DNA of 64,000 nt from Apostichopus japonicus (GCF_037975245.1 NC_092583.1:12953264-13017263); one strand, 5' to 3'; shown: positions 29,246-59,170, numbered from the stretch's first letter. The notes: generated from the sequence alone by a model not told the origin. Made by a program: numbers and translations.

Positions 29246-32200
29246 GACGAGGTAGAATTAAAAAGCAAGATCTACCTCTAAGGGCGTATGAGCTCATTGG
29301 AGAGCCACCGGCCATCCAGCAGAGGTGGAAGGCAATGGCAAACCACCACCGTCTTTCTTTTGCCATGTATACCATGATGATGAGTACAACTATTGAGTGT
29401 AAAGCTATGACACTGGATAGTGAGACCCCCAGGCGTGAAGGTGTCTCAAATGCTACTGGGGAAGAGAGGCCAGATGGCATCATACCTTGCATCGATGACG
29501 CTGCTGCATCAAAGCCTGATGGAATAATGCCTGATGGAAGTGTAGTAGCCGATAACCCCAAGGATAATGATAACAGATGTAACCTCTGGAAAACAACTTT
29601 GAAAATTGGTACCTGGAATGTCAGGACAATGAACAGTGGGAAAATAGACATTCTAACAAGAGAAATTGAACGATGTGATGTTAGCTTATGTGGTATATCA
29701 GAGATGAGATGGACAGGGAAAGGACATCTGACAACATCAAGCAAACATGTGGTTTACTATTCTGGAACTGAGAGTAGAAGAGAGCATGGAGTTGCAATTG
29801 TTGCATGCCTAGACGTGGCTAGATGTGTTCTCGGATACAACCCTGTTAGTGAAAGAATTATCACCATTTGCATCCAAGGGACACCTATGAATTTTACAGT
29901 TATACAAGCCTATGCACCCACCTCTACATCGACTGAAGATGAAATAAATGCCTTTTATGAGCAGCTACAACTGACCATAGACTCAGTCAATAAGAGAGAC
30001 ATCACAGTGATTATTGGGGATTTCAACGCAAAGGTTGGAAGACAGTGTACCAATAAAAATGTGATGGGTAACCATGGACTAGGAGAGCAAAATGAGAGAG
30101 GAGAACTGCTAATCGACTTCTGTCAAGAAAATGGCCTGATGATCCTTAATACCCTCTTCAAGCAACACCCACGTAGGCTATATACCTGGTCATCACCAGA
30201 TCAACGCTACAGAAACCAGATTGACTACATACTGGTCCAAAAGCGATGGAGATCCAGCTTCATCTGTGCAAAAACCTATCCAGGCGCAGACTGTGGAACA
30301 GATCATCAGTTTCTGGTTTCAACAATGAGGATGAAATTGAGAAGGGTCAAGAAGCCAAGAAAACCAGTGAGATTTGATGTCAGCAAGATCGATGACATGT
30401 ATCGAGTGGAAGTGAAAAACAAATTCCAGAGGTTGATGGAGATGGACTCAGAGGAATCCACCCCGAATGAGTTTTGGCAAGATGTCAAGCAGGTTGTATT
30501 AGACACAGCACAGAAAACAATCCCCAAACGTAAGAACAAAAGGAAGCCCTGGCTCACAGAAAAGGTGTTCGACTTGGCAGATCAAAGACGGAAGGTCAAA
30601 GAAAAGGGACTGGAAAACACAGATACGAGAAGAGAGTATCAGGATTTATCTAGGAAAGTTCAGAAGCAGATCAGGAGTGACAAATCAGACTACATCAAGC
30701 AAAAATGTGCTGAAGTGGAACGTGATAGCTCTACAAATAACACCAAGGATATGTTTAAAAACATCAAGCTATTGACTTCAAAACCCACCACCAAACTCAA
30801 TGTCCTGAAAGATGAAGATGGCAACATCCTGACAGAAGAAAATGAAATTAAGACGAGATGGAAGGAATACTGTGAAAAGTTGTATGCATCCAAAGATGAT
30901 GACACACAGGAGGGTGAAGAAGATCAAGAATTTGAGGATGACCCAGACATTCTTCTCTGCGAGGTGGAGCATGCAATGAAGAAGCTAAGGAGGGGTAAAG
31001 CCCCAGGAGTGGACAATATCCAGGCAGAATTACTTAAGGAAAGCAGCAATGAGGGAGTTGCAGTAATTCATAGATTGTGCAACAAGATATGGAAAACTAA
31101 AGATTGGCCAGAGGACTGGAAAAGGGCAGTGTTTCTTCCATTACCCAAAAAAGGTGATACAAGGGAGTGTGCTAACAACCGCACCATCTCACTCATCTCT
31201 CATGCAAGCAAGGTTTTGCTCTACATAATTGCGGAAAGAATAAGAAACAAAATTGAAAGTGAGTTACCACCTGAGCAAGCTGGATTTAGAAAAGGAAGAG
31301 GGACAAGAAATCAGATAGGAAACTTGAGGAATATGATGGAGGAAAACGCGGAGTTCCAGCAACCCCTTTTCCTCTGCTTCATTGACTACAGCAAAGCCTT
31401 CGACTGTGTTCAACATCATAAGTTGTGGAGAATCATGAAAGAAATGGGCTTCTCTACACATGTGATCATCCTGATAAAATCTTTGTATGAAGGTCAAGAG
31501 GCCACAGTTAGAACAGAATGTGGTGACAGCGACTGGTTTACAATAGGTCAAGGAGTGCGCCAGGGATGTATCTTGTCACCGTATCTCTTTAACATCTACG
31601 CAGAATACATCATGCAATTAGCTCTAGATGACTTTGTGGGACAGGTATCCATTGGAGGACGCCAGATAAATAATCTTAGATATGCTGACGACACTACCCT
31701 ACTTGCAAGAACAGCAGCAGAGCTTCAAGACCTTATTGAAAGAGTCAAGCAATCCAGTGAGGAATACGGACTGTACCTCAATGTTAAGAAGACAAAGGTT
31801 ATGATATGTGGAGGAAAGAATGACCATCATATTCAAGCTGATGGAGAGGATGTTGAAGTAGTCAACACTTTCAACTTCCTGGGCTCTCTGATTGTGGATG
31901 GTGGTGGATGCTCACAAGAAATACGACGGCGTCTCGCCATGGCTAGATCATCTGCTATAAACCTCACTGACATCTGGAAAGACAGAGGGATCTCAAGGAA
32001 CACCAAGATCCATATAATGAATGCTTTGGTCTTTCCAATCGCTACATATGGGTCTGAGACGTGGGCTTTGGGAGCAGTAGACAGAAAGAAAATCCATGCT
32101 TTTGAAATGTGGTGTTGGAGGAGGATGCTGAGGATATCATGGAAGGAACGTAAGTCAAATGATTTTGTCAAGAACCAAATTGGAGCGAAGGTTACCTTAT

Positions 32201-32480
32201 GTCAGAAGATAGATAAGAACAAGCTGCAGTATTTTGGACACATTTCTAGGAGAGAAGGTGACAACTTGGAGAAGATCATTACCCAAGGTCATGTTGAGGG
32301 TCATCGAAAACGTGGTAGGCCAAAAGTTCGATGGGCTGACGGGATAAAAGAGATCACCGGCATGAACATCTGCGCAGCTCACCGATTTGCCCAGGATAGA
32401 AGTGGTTGGAACGTCATCATCAATAGGGTCACAAAGGGTCAGTCATGACTCATAGGACAACGACGACGACGAACTGACGA
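29246..32480 (+). mobile_element. RTE/BovB-type LINE, near full length
   Basis: A non-LTR retrotransposon of about 3.2 kb. It has a short 5' leader, one long ORF and a 3' end closing in a run of ACG triplets (about 32459-32472), typical of the short microsatellite tails of RTE elements. The leader around 29320-29350 (GGAAGGCAATGGCAAACCAC) recalls the 5' region of BovB elements as I remember it. The flanks show no clear target-site duplication by eye. Sequence after 32480 becomes a loose GACAAGACAA-rich repeat that may be an expanded tail or unrelated. The boundaries are approximate. Confidence 0.85.
29335..32448 (+). CDS. LINE polyprotein: apurinic-type endonuclease and reverse transcriptase
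   Basis: An uninterrupted 1037-codon ORF. The endonuclease occupies roughly residues 88-330: GTWNVRT at 92-98, SEMRW at 122-126 with the catalytic Glu, GDFN at 228-231, and the TDH motif at 322-324 in place of the usual SDH. A basic linker with lysine-rich stretches follows. The reverse transcriptase spans about residues 545-830, with RGKAPGVDN, FIDYSKAFD (682-690), GVRQGCILSPYLFN and the YADD active site at 783-786. The C-terminal part has YGSETWALG, FEMWCWRRMLRISW and a RGRPKVRW motif, which with the GMNI...GWN ending resembles BovB. Expected function is target-primed reverse transcription. All catalytic motifs are present and there are no stops, so it may be recently active. The start is the first ATG; MTLDSE or a later Met could be used. 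Confidence 0.93.
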   Translation: MANHHRLSFAMYTMMMSTTIECKAMTLDSETPRREGVSNATGEERPDGIIPCIDDAAASKPDGIMPDGSVVADNPKDNDNRCNLWKTTLKIGTWNVRTMNSGKIDILTREIERCDVSLCGISEMRWTGKGHLTTSSKHVVYYSGTESRREHGVAIVACLDVARCVLGYNPVSERIITICIQGTPMNFTVIQAYAPTSTSTEDEINAFYEQLQLTIDSVNKRDITVIIGDFNAKVGRQCTNKNVMGNHGLGEQNERGELLIDFCQENGLMILNTLFKQHPRRLYTWSSPDQRYRNQIDYILVQKRWRSSFICAKTYPGADCGTDHQFLVSTMRMKLRRVKKPRKPVRFDVSKIDDMYRVEVKNKFQRLMEMDSEESTPNEFWQDVKQVVLDTAQKTIPKRKNKRKPWLTEKVFDLADQRRKVKEKGLENTDTRREYQDLSRKVQKQIRSDKSDYIKQKCAEVERDSSTNNTKDMFKNIKLLTSKPTTKLNVLKDEDGNILTEENEIKTRWKEYCEKLYASKDDDTQEGEEDQEFEDDPDILLCEVEHAMKKLRRGKAPGVDNIQAELLKESSNEGVAVIHRLCNKIWKTKDWPEDWKRAVFLPLPKKGDTRECANNRTISLISHASKVLLYIIAERIRNKIESELPPEQAGFRKGRGTRNQIGNLRNMMEENAEFQQPLFLCFIDYSKAFDCVQHHKLWRIMKEMGFSTHVIILIKSLYEGQEATVRTECGDSDWFTIGQGVRQGCILSPYLFNIYAEYIMQLALDDFVGQVSIGGRQINNLRYADDTTLLARTAAELQDLIERVKQSSEEYGLYLNVKKTKVMICGGKNDHHIQADGEDVEVVNTFNFLGSLIVDGGGCSQEIRRRLAMARSSAINLTDIWKDRGISRNTKIHIMNALVFPIATYGSETWALGAVDRKKIHAFEMWCWRRMLRISWKERKSNDFVKNQIGAKVTLCQKIDKNKLQYFGHISRREGDNLEKIITQGHVEGHRKRGRPKVRWADGIKEITGMNICAAHRFAQDRSGWNVIINRVTKGQS

Positions 32481-32745
32481 GACAAGGCAAGGCGAGACCA
32501 TTCAGGAATATACAAGACAAGACAAGTCAAGAAAAGGACTAAATAAGACTACAATCAATACAATAGAAGAACATACAATACAAAACCAATGCAATACGAG
32601 GCAGGAGAGGACAAGACTAGCCAAGACAATGCATGACGAGTCACGACGAGACAAGACAAAACGACACAGGACAATACAAGGCCATTCAACACAAAGACAA
32701 GGCAGTACTCTGCAGTACTAAGACACGACAATGCATAAAAAAGAT
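32481..32745. repeat. GACAAGACAA-rich degenerate repeat
   Basis: Short units based on ACAAGACAAG and CAATACAA follow the LINE's 3' end. They may be an expanded, decayed microsatellite that began as the LINE tail; this is inference. Confidence 0.6.
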
Positions 32746-34468
32746 GGAGAGAAATACTGCGTAATGACTTGCTGCACGTACATTTTTTGCAGTTATGCAA
32801 GCAGACTATAGCCTACCGACCACATTTACTGTTACCGAGACAAACTTACGTAAACAAGTAAAACGACTGTTCTATTAAATTTCCACTGTTTTGTTTAACA
32901 ATGAAACCTCATATTACAGTGGCCCGTTTGGCGTTCCGTGACATTACATTGATGTGAACACAACTCCCTATCATTGTTTACAATGCCTTCACAAAAACGG
33001 AAGACAGGCACAAAATGAAGGGAAAAAAGAACAGAAAATAGAGATGGCATTTTAAAAAGATTGCTGAACCATCCGTTGTTTGATGTTCTCTGCTGTTATC
33101 AATGTTTCATCGATTCATTCCAATAATGAAAGTTACGAGCAGACAGTTATTTAAGTGACATTGTTTATATCTCCTGCGTGGTTTGTCTACCGTGCGTTGA
33201 AGGGTAAATAGAAAATAAAACGTATTAACAAAAAGGGAAAATGGAGAGAAACCGAATCTGTGGAATGTTATTACTGTAATAATTCAATGCAACTTCGAGT
33301 GGTTTTTGTATCATGTGAAACGTAGACACAGATCACCCAAAATCATGGATCGAATGATTTATGTTTCAAAAGTAGGCCTAATCATTCCTTTTTCCATTTT
33401 TTCCACATTTTTTTGGCATTTAGCATGAATGTATATTGTGGGATTCTGATAACCCCGTTCTACATTCTAGAGGTTTATTGTCCATGAAGGCACAGGCTCC
33501 CCTTCCCCTCCCCCGCCGGCCTCAGTCTGCTATGCTACTCTTGAAAAAAGGTATTCAGTTGCTAAATTATTCTGTAGTGATGTTCCTAATATGAGTGCCA
33601 AAGACACAAATTTATTCAATTGAAAGATAGGAAAAAGACAGAGAAGCCAAAGGCTGCCCTCTATTATATCACTTTCCCCAACCAGCACCATCGTGGGCTT
33701 CATGTTACAAAAGAGGGGGAGCTTTCGCTTTCTTCTGGACAAAGTTCCACTTTAAAAACACTCACATGAGAAATATTTTACTTCACCAGTCAAATATGCC
33801 AGAAAGTCATATAATGCAAGCTACGACTATTATAACATGTACCCTCCAGTCATTTCCACTCTCCCTCTTTCCTACCCCCCCCCCCCTCCTTCTATCTCCA
33901 CACCTCTCTCTCTCTCTCTCTCTGGGGCACTGTCATATTTCAACGCTCCTGAATTTCTAGCAAAGACTTCATAAGAAAAAACTAACTTTAGGGGTGGGGT
34001 GGGCTGGGGGTGGCGATACTGATACCCTAGTGTCATGACAAAATTGGAAAGTCGATTGTTCAACCCCAATAATATACCCTCTCATAATAATAAAGGCCAA
34101 GTCTCAAACAGTCGATTACATGAGTGATATTCAATTACGCATTGAGTCACTTTGTGCTCAAATTTTGAACATGTTATTTTCACAACTTCCATCTTGAAAA
34201 CATGTTTTGAATTTGAATCATACATTCGTCAAATTTAACAATCCTGCAGGCTGTCTGGGAATAGTTTCAACAGTCATTACATCTACGTTACGTACTTTTC
34301 AAAGTATTACCAAATTTTATTTTTGCTTTATTTTCCTTTTATCGCTTTGGATTGCGATGTATTCCAACTTTACTCAAACTTTCCTCCAAATTTATTCCAA
34401 TGACTGTTCTGTATCGGTATTGAGATGCGTATACTTCCAATATTGAAACAGATAATTTAATTTAATTA
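32746..34468. other. No gene recognised
   Basis: Non-coding, with a C-rich and CT microsatellite patch at 33875-33925. Confidence 0.58.
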
Positions 34469-34712
34469 GGAGTGTTAGCTCAGTGGTTAACGCCGGTGCC
34501 TTTTAATCATAAGGTCCCTAGTTCGAGTTACTCCAAGATTAATGTATGTCTTCCAGTTACAGAGTTGTTGACAATTGACAATTCATAATCATGGACGTTA
34601 AATATGAATCTAAGAGACAGACTTCGGTCGGCTTGCGGCTTTGATAAGCCAATGATGGCTTCTTCGCGAGTTCCTGCTTGCAGGAGGATCTAAAATACAT
34701 ACATACATACAA
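34469..34712 (+). mobile_element. tRNA-derived SINE with (CATA)n tail
   Basis: 34469-34535 resembles a tRNA: GGAGTGT pairs with ACTCC at the other end, an A-box-like TTAGCTCAGTGGTTAACG lies near the start, and a B-box-like AGTTCGAGTTACTCC near its end. A body of about 150 bp follows (ACTTCGGTCGGCTTGCGGCT, GCGAGTTCCTGCTTGCAGGA), then a CATACATACATACA tail. AT-rich flanks (AATTTAATT before, AATTTAAATT after) could be a target duplication. The family is not identified. Confidence 0.72.
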
Positions 34713-35174
34713 TTTAAATTATGAATATAACAACACAAAAATTGTCAATGTGCATCAATGAAATCACACTTGATTGGGTTAAATTGACATTTGATAAGAA
34801 AAGGTGTCAACTTCAAATGTAGACATCTCGAAAATATTATGTTGGATTTGATTGATAACTTTACCAGCCTAGCGTACATAGATAGTATTCATCATTCATA
34901 GGGACAATCCATTTAAAAATCTAACTTTCGGGCAAATAATGAGAATTCTTTAAAGAAAACGTAAATTTAAAAGTAGACTTACCCTGCTATACATGGTCAC
35001 ATAATGTTAGGTTCACATTGTTTCGCAAATAAAGGAGAGATCCATTCCAAGAAACATTTGAGATTCCCAACGTTCGAGGTTAATAATCCTGGGCTAATGA
35101 AGATTCCTACGAGATGGATAGACGCGTGTTACGAAAAGTTTGGAGTCAAGTTCAGCGGCAAAATGGAGTCGAGT

Positions 35175-35262
35175 TACTTTTGCAACCATCATAATTGTAC
35201 AGTCTCGATGAATGGAGGGATTGGAGTGGAAAGTGGTTTTCTTGTCCAGGCTCCATTCGACT
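35175..35262 (+). mobile_element. Diverged headless copy of the U2-SINE body
   Basis: AACCATCATAATTGTACAGT, CTCGATGAATGGAGGGATTG and GAGTGGAAAGTGGTTTTCTT align weakly with the same SINE body, with CTTGTCCAGGCTCC in the hairpin position. It lies about 200 bp from the copy at 35420 and has no U2-like head. The call depends on the CAGTCTCGATG core and the order of the flanking blocks. Confidence 0.42.
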
Positions 35263-35419
35263 TTCCTTAATAAAATAAACTTTGTCACCACGATTACGAT
35301 AACATAATAAGCTAGCCTGATAGACACTACACACAGATTTTATTAAAAAGGGGCTGTAAAAGTGGCTCGATAATTTGTGAAACGAGCACATTTTGAACAC
35401 GCATAAGGGCTCTTGATTC

Positions 35420-35540
35420 TTAACCCCGACGTAACACCGCCATTATCACATATAGTCTCGATGTCAAGGGATTGGGATTGAGAGTGGATGAAGTCTTTTT
35501 TGGTAATTGTCGTACCCATAATTGTCGAATTGGGTGATCA
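35420..35540 (+). mobile_element. Headless copy of the U2-SINE body
   Basis: CCCCGACGTAACACCGCCAT, then TATCACATATAGTCTCGATG, GGATTGGGATTGAGAGTGGA and TCGTACCCATAATTGTCGAA align with the body of the elements at 14702 and 36553. The terminal hairpin position is kept although its sequence differs. No U2 head is present upstream. It may be a 5'-truncated or older relative. Confidence 0.55.
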
Positions 35541-36552
35541 TTTCTTCAAAAAGTAACAATGTGAGCAAATATCTTCCTACAAGCCGTGACCTTCGATGTT
35601 ATTAATATATTTGCACAGAAGCAAACAGTCGAAGGAATATACTGACAATTTTTATGTTGCAAGGTTTTGAAACACTGCTGTCATTTTAACATTTGCAGAA
35701 CGTAGTGTCACTGGCTCTAAGTTTGGTCGGCATAATTAATAAACAAACGTAGGCTAGCCTATATTCCTAGTAAAAGTTCTTCACATTTGCAACAATTACG
35801 GCGTATTGATCCAGAGTAAGATTTCTATCATCCACAATAATAAATCTGTTTCCATACTGTAAATTTTCGTCGAAATATTAGTTGAGAACTATCAAACTCC
35901 TGTTACTCCTGTCACTTTGCATGTTAATACCCTGGTCCTATGTATTTCCATAGTTGCGATGACGTCAGTTACGAAGCCTTCCCATCCGCCATTTTGTCCA
36001 TTTCATCGATATTTCCATTACAGAAAGAAAATAGGCCTAACTTGGTTTTTCAAAGCTATATCCGCCACCCTTGCTTTCTATGAGGAATAAAAGTTTTCTA
36101 TATAACATGCAGGCCTAACTAGTAATAATGTCATGGTAGGCCTAACACACAACCGTTTGCTTTTCGTCCTGTATACTTTTCCCTTCTTCACGTAATTACG
36201 TACGCACATGGCTATAGTCTATCACTACAGTTATAGTGCAGTATCAGTATACGGCTAGTTCCTGATCTCTATTGTTGTGAACATTTTTAGACGCACCTGG
36301 TATTTGGGATAACTTGCATTCAACAGCATTAGGGCAAGTTCCATTCAGGAACAACGAAACAAAGAAATATGCAAATGAACCATTTACTTGAGGCTTTGTC
36401 ATTATAATCAGTATCTCAGTGGAAATATTTGTAATCTTTGTAATCATTTTAATTCAAACCAGGGAGGTGTCAGGTGATAACACAATCTTGCTGATTAAGC
36501 AGATGAAAGATGTCGGTGAACTTAGGAAAACCGGCATATATATTCCCTTTCT

Positions 36553-36748
36553 GTTCTCGGCCTTTTGGCTTACATCATTTGTAGCTTCTCGGCCTTTTGG
36601 CTAAGATCATGTATAGTATCTGTTCCCTTTCGAGGGAATGGGTGATACACACCCGACGATGATCACACAGTCACAGTCTCGATGCAAGTTGAGAGCGGAT
36701 CAAGTCGTTCAGTTGTTTGGTTTTTCGTGCCCAGGTTAGTCCCGGGAA
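36553..36748 (+). mobile_element. U2 snRNA-headed SINE-like element with doubled head
   Basis: 36584-36625 matches the first ~43 nt of U2 snRNA (GCTTCTCGGCCTTTTGGCTA, then AGATCATGTATAGTATCTG), after which U2 similarity stops. It is followed by a body of about 120 bp that is shared with 14702-14880: CACCCGACGATGATCACACA, then GTCACAGTCTCGATGCAA, GTTGAGAGCGGATCAA and a CCCAGG..CCCGGG hairpin. Immediately upstream, 36553-36583 is another copy of the U2 5' end (TTCTCGGCCTTTTGGCT). The head is therefore stacked twice. SINEs with U1/U2-derived heads (SINEU) have been described in crocodilians. That this is an analogous family here is inference. Confidence 0.75.
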
Positions 36749-36878
36749 ACTCAACAACGGATGCAGGATTTTAATAGGGGTGGGTGTGGCACTGAAGTTG
36801 TTGAAGCCGAATTCCATATAGGAGGTTCTTGGGGTCTACCCCAGAAAATCACAGATTTATATAGTTGAATGACGCATT

Positions 36879-36905
36879 ACACACACACACATATATATAT
36901 GTATA

Positions 36906-36962
<57 letters not shown>
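36879..36962. repeat. (CA)n-(TA)n microsatellite
   Basis: A short CA run followed by TA with GTATAT interruptions. It lies just downstream of the U2-headed element but is separated from it by about 130 bp. Confidence 0.95.
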
Positions 36963-36965
<3 letters not shown>

Positions 36966-39900
36966 TGATCAATGTAGAGAGCTAAAAGTCAATTCGAGCA
37001 ACACAAAAGAAGAAAGAGGAAAACTCGTATTAATTTCGACTCTATAAACTTTTATATTGCACATTTTGTATCAGCATAGTAAAACTACAGTTTACTTTTT
37101 TATTATATACATGTATCATAATAATATATAAATATTGACAAATACAAATAAAAGATAAAACAAACCCCAAAAAGCAAATTAAAGAAAAATATCGCGCTTA
37201 CGAAAGGCTAATATTAAAACATTTATCAAAGTGAGATCACAGAGAATGAGATCATACTGTACCTATTTTGAATGATTCATAAATAAACGTTCGTTATTTA
37301 TACGGAATAAATAAATTGAAAAAAAAAATAATCCCTTGCTTGTCCCATTCTTTCCGAAAATTGACCAAAATCGATTTGTTCATATTTAGTCAATTATCAG
37401 AAGAAAGTCGACCATCAACAACCAGCCATTTAGAAAGTACATTTGGCCGCTCGATAATTTAACTTGAACCAGTTGCGCGACATGCAAACAACATAACATA
37501 TCAGCCAACGCCGATGAATGTTATCGAAACTATCCAAGAGCAAAGAAAATGGGCGTGGAAAGTGAAGACAAAGAAAAGATAATAAATAAGTAGATATTTA
37601 TCCTGATACGTTCTCGAAAAAAATACATCTTTAACCTAAGTTTGGAAAAAGAAGAAAAAACTGCTTATCAACTTTAAATACTAGGCTTTGAAATGTTTGA
37701 ATGTCTCCCTGAAAATTGTGCTTTTTCATCCAAAGAGGTAAACAAATTTCGTACAAAATACCAACATTTATAAGTTGGATTCTGATCTCCGATCATACTG
37801 ATTGATAAGAAATTTCTTTTCGCATTTTTTCCACACTAAACTTGATCGAGATAGGAAGCAAGACGTTGAAACCGAAGTTTTCTCTCGGCAGAATGTTAAA
37901 TATGTTTGTCTATGAAGATAAGTGTCATATCGTCTGCCATTGGTCAATTCCTAAATTCATACTAACGCTCACTCACCAAAACAGATGTTCAACAAATGAC
38001 GATGGCGCTATGTATGAATATCGAACACGCACACTTATATCTTTACATTATTTGTCATAGGCTATTCCCATGTGTGGGAACAGAAAGTTGATTTAATAAC
38101 AACAGTATTGTTTACAAGACAAAGTGATGAAACAACACATTCAATTAAAATGTATCGAGTCCAAAGAAACCTTGGAGATTTTAGCTTAACGATCGAATCG
38201 GACATGCAGTACATGTGCCGACGTCATATGCCCATTTTGTTGATGACGTTGAAGTAATACTTGATCATAACACAAGGCTTACATGGGTGGTTCTGATACT
38301 TCATAGCAAGATAACTGAAATTTTTGCATATTTAATGAGAATCGGCAAAGATAGTAGAGGGATAGTACACAATGATGATATGAATATTAAATGAGGCCCG
38401 ATTGAAAATGACAAATCAAGTAAATTAAAATAAGAAAAAAGTGTGAACACTATTTCATAATAATTCAAGAATAAATTAAACGGTACTGTTTCTATAAAAC
38501 AAAGGCTACGAACATGAAATTGAAACCATTGTTGTTGGTTCTTTTAATTATAGATCACTAATTAATTCTAATGAAAGCGGCATGTTCAGTGTAAGAGTTT
38601 TATTACTTCCTTATATATATAAGTAGACATATAAGCTATTTCACGTAGTTGTCCGTATTTTGAAGGGTAAGTGACGTAAAAAAAATGCAGCATTGGGTAA
38701 AACGGCCTCACATGAAAAAAAAAAACAAATTTAAAAGGGAAAACATGTTTTTAATATTTGGTTACCTGAATGGCTAAGCACTGCCGCGGAGTATGTCTCT
38801 GGTTGAGAAAGGGAGGGACTATAGAGTGCAAACTCCTTCCCCCCCAACACACACTTTCTCAAAGTGAGAGAGGTACCCCCCCCCCCCCCACCCACCCTCT
38901 GCCCCTGTTTCTACGCATACTCTGAATGTTGGCATTTTATCAAGTGATGGTTCCTGTTGCTTCACACTATATATAGTCCCTTTAAGACACTTAGGCCTAC
39001 ACAATGTCAACAACATGAGAGTACAAATTTGCCGAACCTACGAAGATTAGAGAAATAATTTTGGCAATATTTTGCATCACAACGTATTTTGAAAAGAGTG
39101 GTTTTCGACAAAAAGGTGACTTACTGATTTACAATAATGTGTTGCCAAAAAAATAAAAACTATTTTTATTACGGCAGATTACTATGGTAACCGACCATAA
39201 AATAAAGGCAAAACTCTCTCAAGGAAACACGCACTCTATTTCAGACTATTAGTATACTGCATTTTTATCGGTTTTCCCCCCCCGTTTTTTACCGACACTA
39301 TAGTACTTCAACATTGAGTAATTATATGAAAAACATTCACTCACCGTAACTTTACCAGTAAAAAGTAAACATATGAAACTAAATGACGTCATCGGAGGAA
39401 TTTACGCATGGGTTCAAGGGGGAGGTCGCAAGTATGGAAAATGTTTGAAAATGCCCTCGACAAAATAAAATATCTGAATGGCAGCGTTAATTGTTTTGGT
39501 GATAACGATCCGAAGGAAGGTGCACCGACATTTTGTATCCCCAGGGGCTCCGGGTCAGATCGGACCCTAGGGACAATTACGTCACCGGGACCTCTTTTTG
39601 AAGCCTTCGTAACTTTCATGGTACATTCAAGGGTCATAATTATGAGATTACAGTTTCTCTCTATCCAATATTTGCCCTGCTCCCCACCCCCCCCCCCACC
39701 CCATAAATGGTCAGTGCCTGTAGTCCCACCTGACTACCATTCACATCAAGCCTGCACCTTCGTTACATATAAATATAGTCACTTCCTACACATCAATCAA
39801 CCAATCACTTGCTTTGTTTTTTGTTTGTTTTGTTTTACTCTTTTGTTTAAGTCAAATCCTGAGCCACTGTAACATCATTGACCCAAAAAAAGACTGTATT

Positions 39901-40306
39901 CTCTATTAATTAATTATTTAATAAATTAAAAACTGTAAATGTCTCAAACCATTCCATAAAAATCTAAACATAATCTCGCTTAAAAACCCTTTAACTTTTA
40001 AAATTCTTTTCATATTGAAATTATGACACGTTTATGTCATTATTTATACTGAGACGAAATTAATACTGAAACATTGATGCACAATGCTGCATACCAGCAC
40101 GTCAGCCTTAAAACACGTATAAACTGGTTTTGTAGTGAAAATTCCCATTTTGAGGTGTATTTTCGGTTTTGTGAAGTGTGTTGATTTTCAATAAATTAAA
40201 ACTAAGAGTAAAGTAAAATGTGGATTTGAGTTGTTCTTGGCATCAAAGCGATTCCTTTTTTCCCCCTCTTTTTTTTTTGTCTGTTGATACTTTTTTTCTT
40301 TAATTC
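36963..40306. other. Sequence 3' of the BMPER-like gene; no gene recognised
   Basis: Mostly AT-rich. I looked here on the minus strand for a cysteine-rich TIL exon and did not find one. Part of the stretch next to 40307 should be the gene's 3' untranslated region; its end is not visible, with ATTAAA at 39917-39922 as one candidate signal. Confidence 0.5.

Positions 40307-59170
<18,864 letters not shown>

Noticed and set aside
29238-32382. Minus-strand ORFs within the LINE (for example 29238-29744)
   Set aside because: Shadows of the long plus-strand endonuclease/RT ORF.
36244-36447. Possible minus-strand cysteine-containing exon for the missing TIL domain
   Set aside because: Only two cysteines, and no TIL-like spacing or proper acceptor in phase.
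39408-39872. 154-codon plus-strand ORF overlapping a minus-strand ORF
   Set aside because: No domain recognised; the C-terminal half is C-rich low-complexity sequence, and the minus-strand frame has none of the cysteines needed for a TIL exon.
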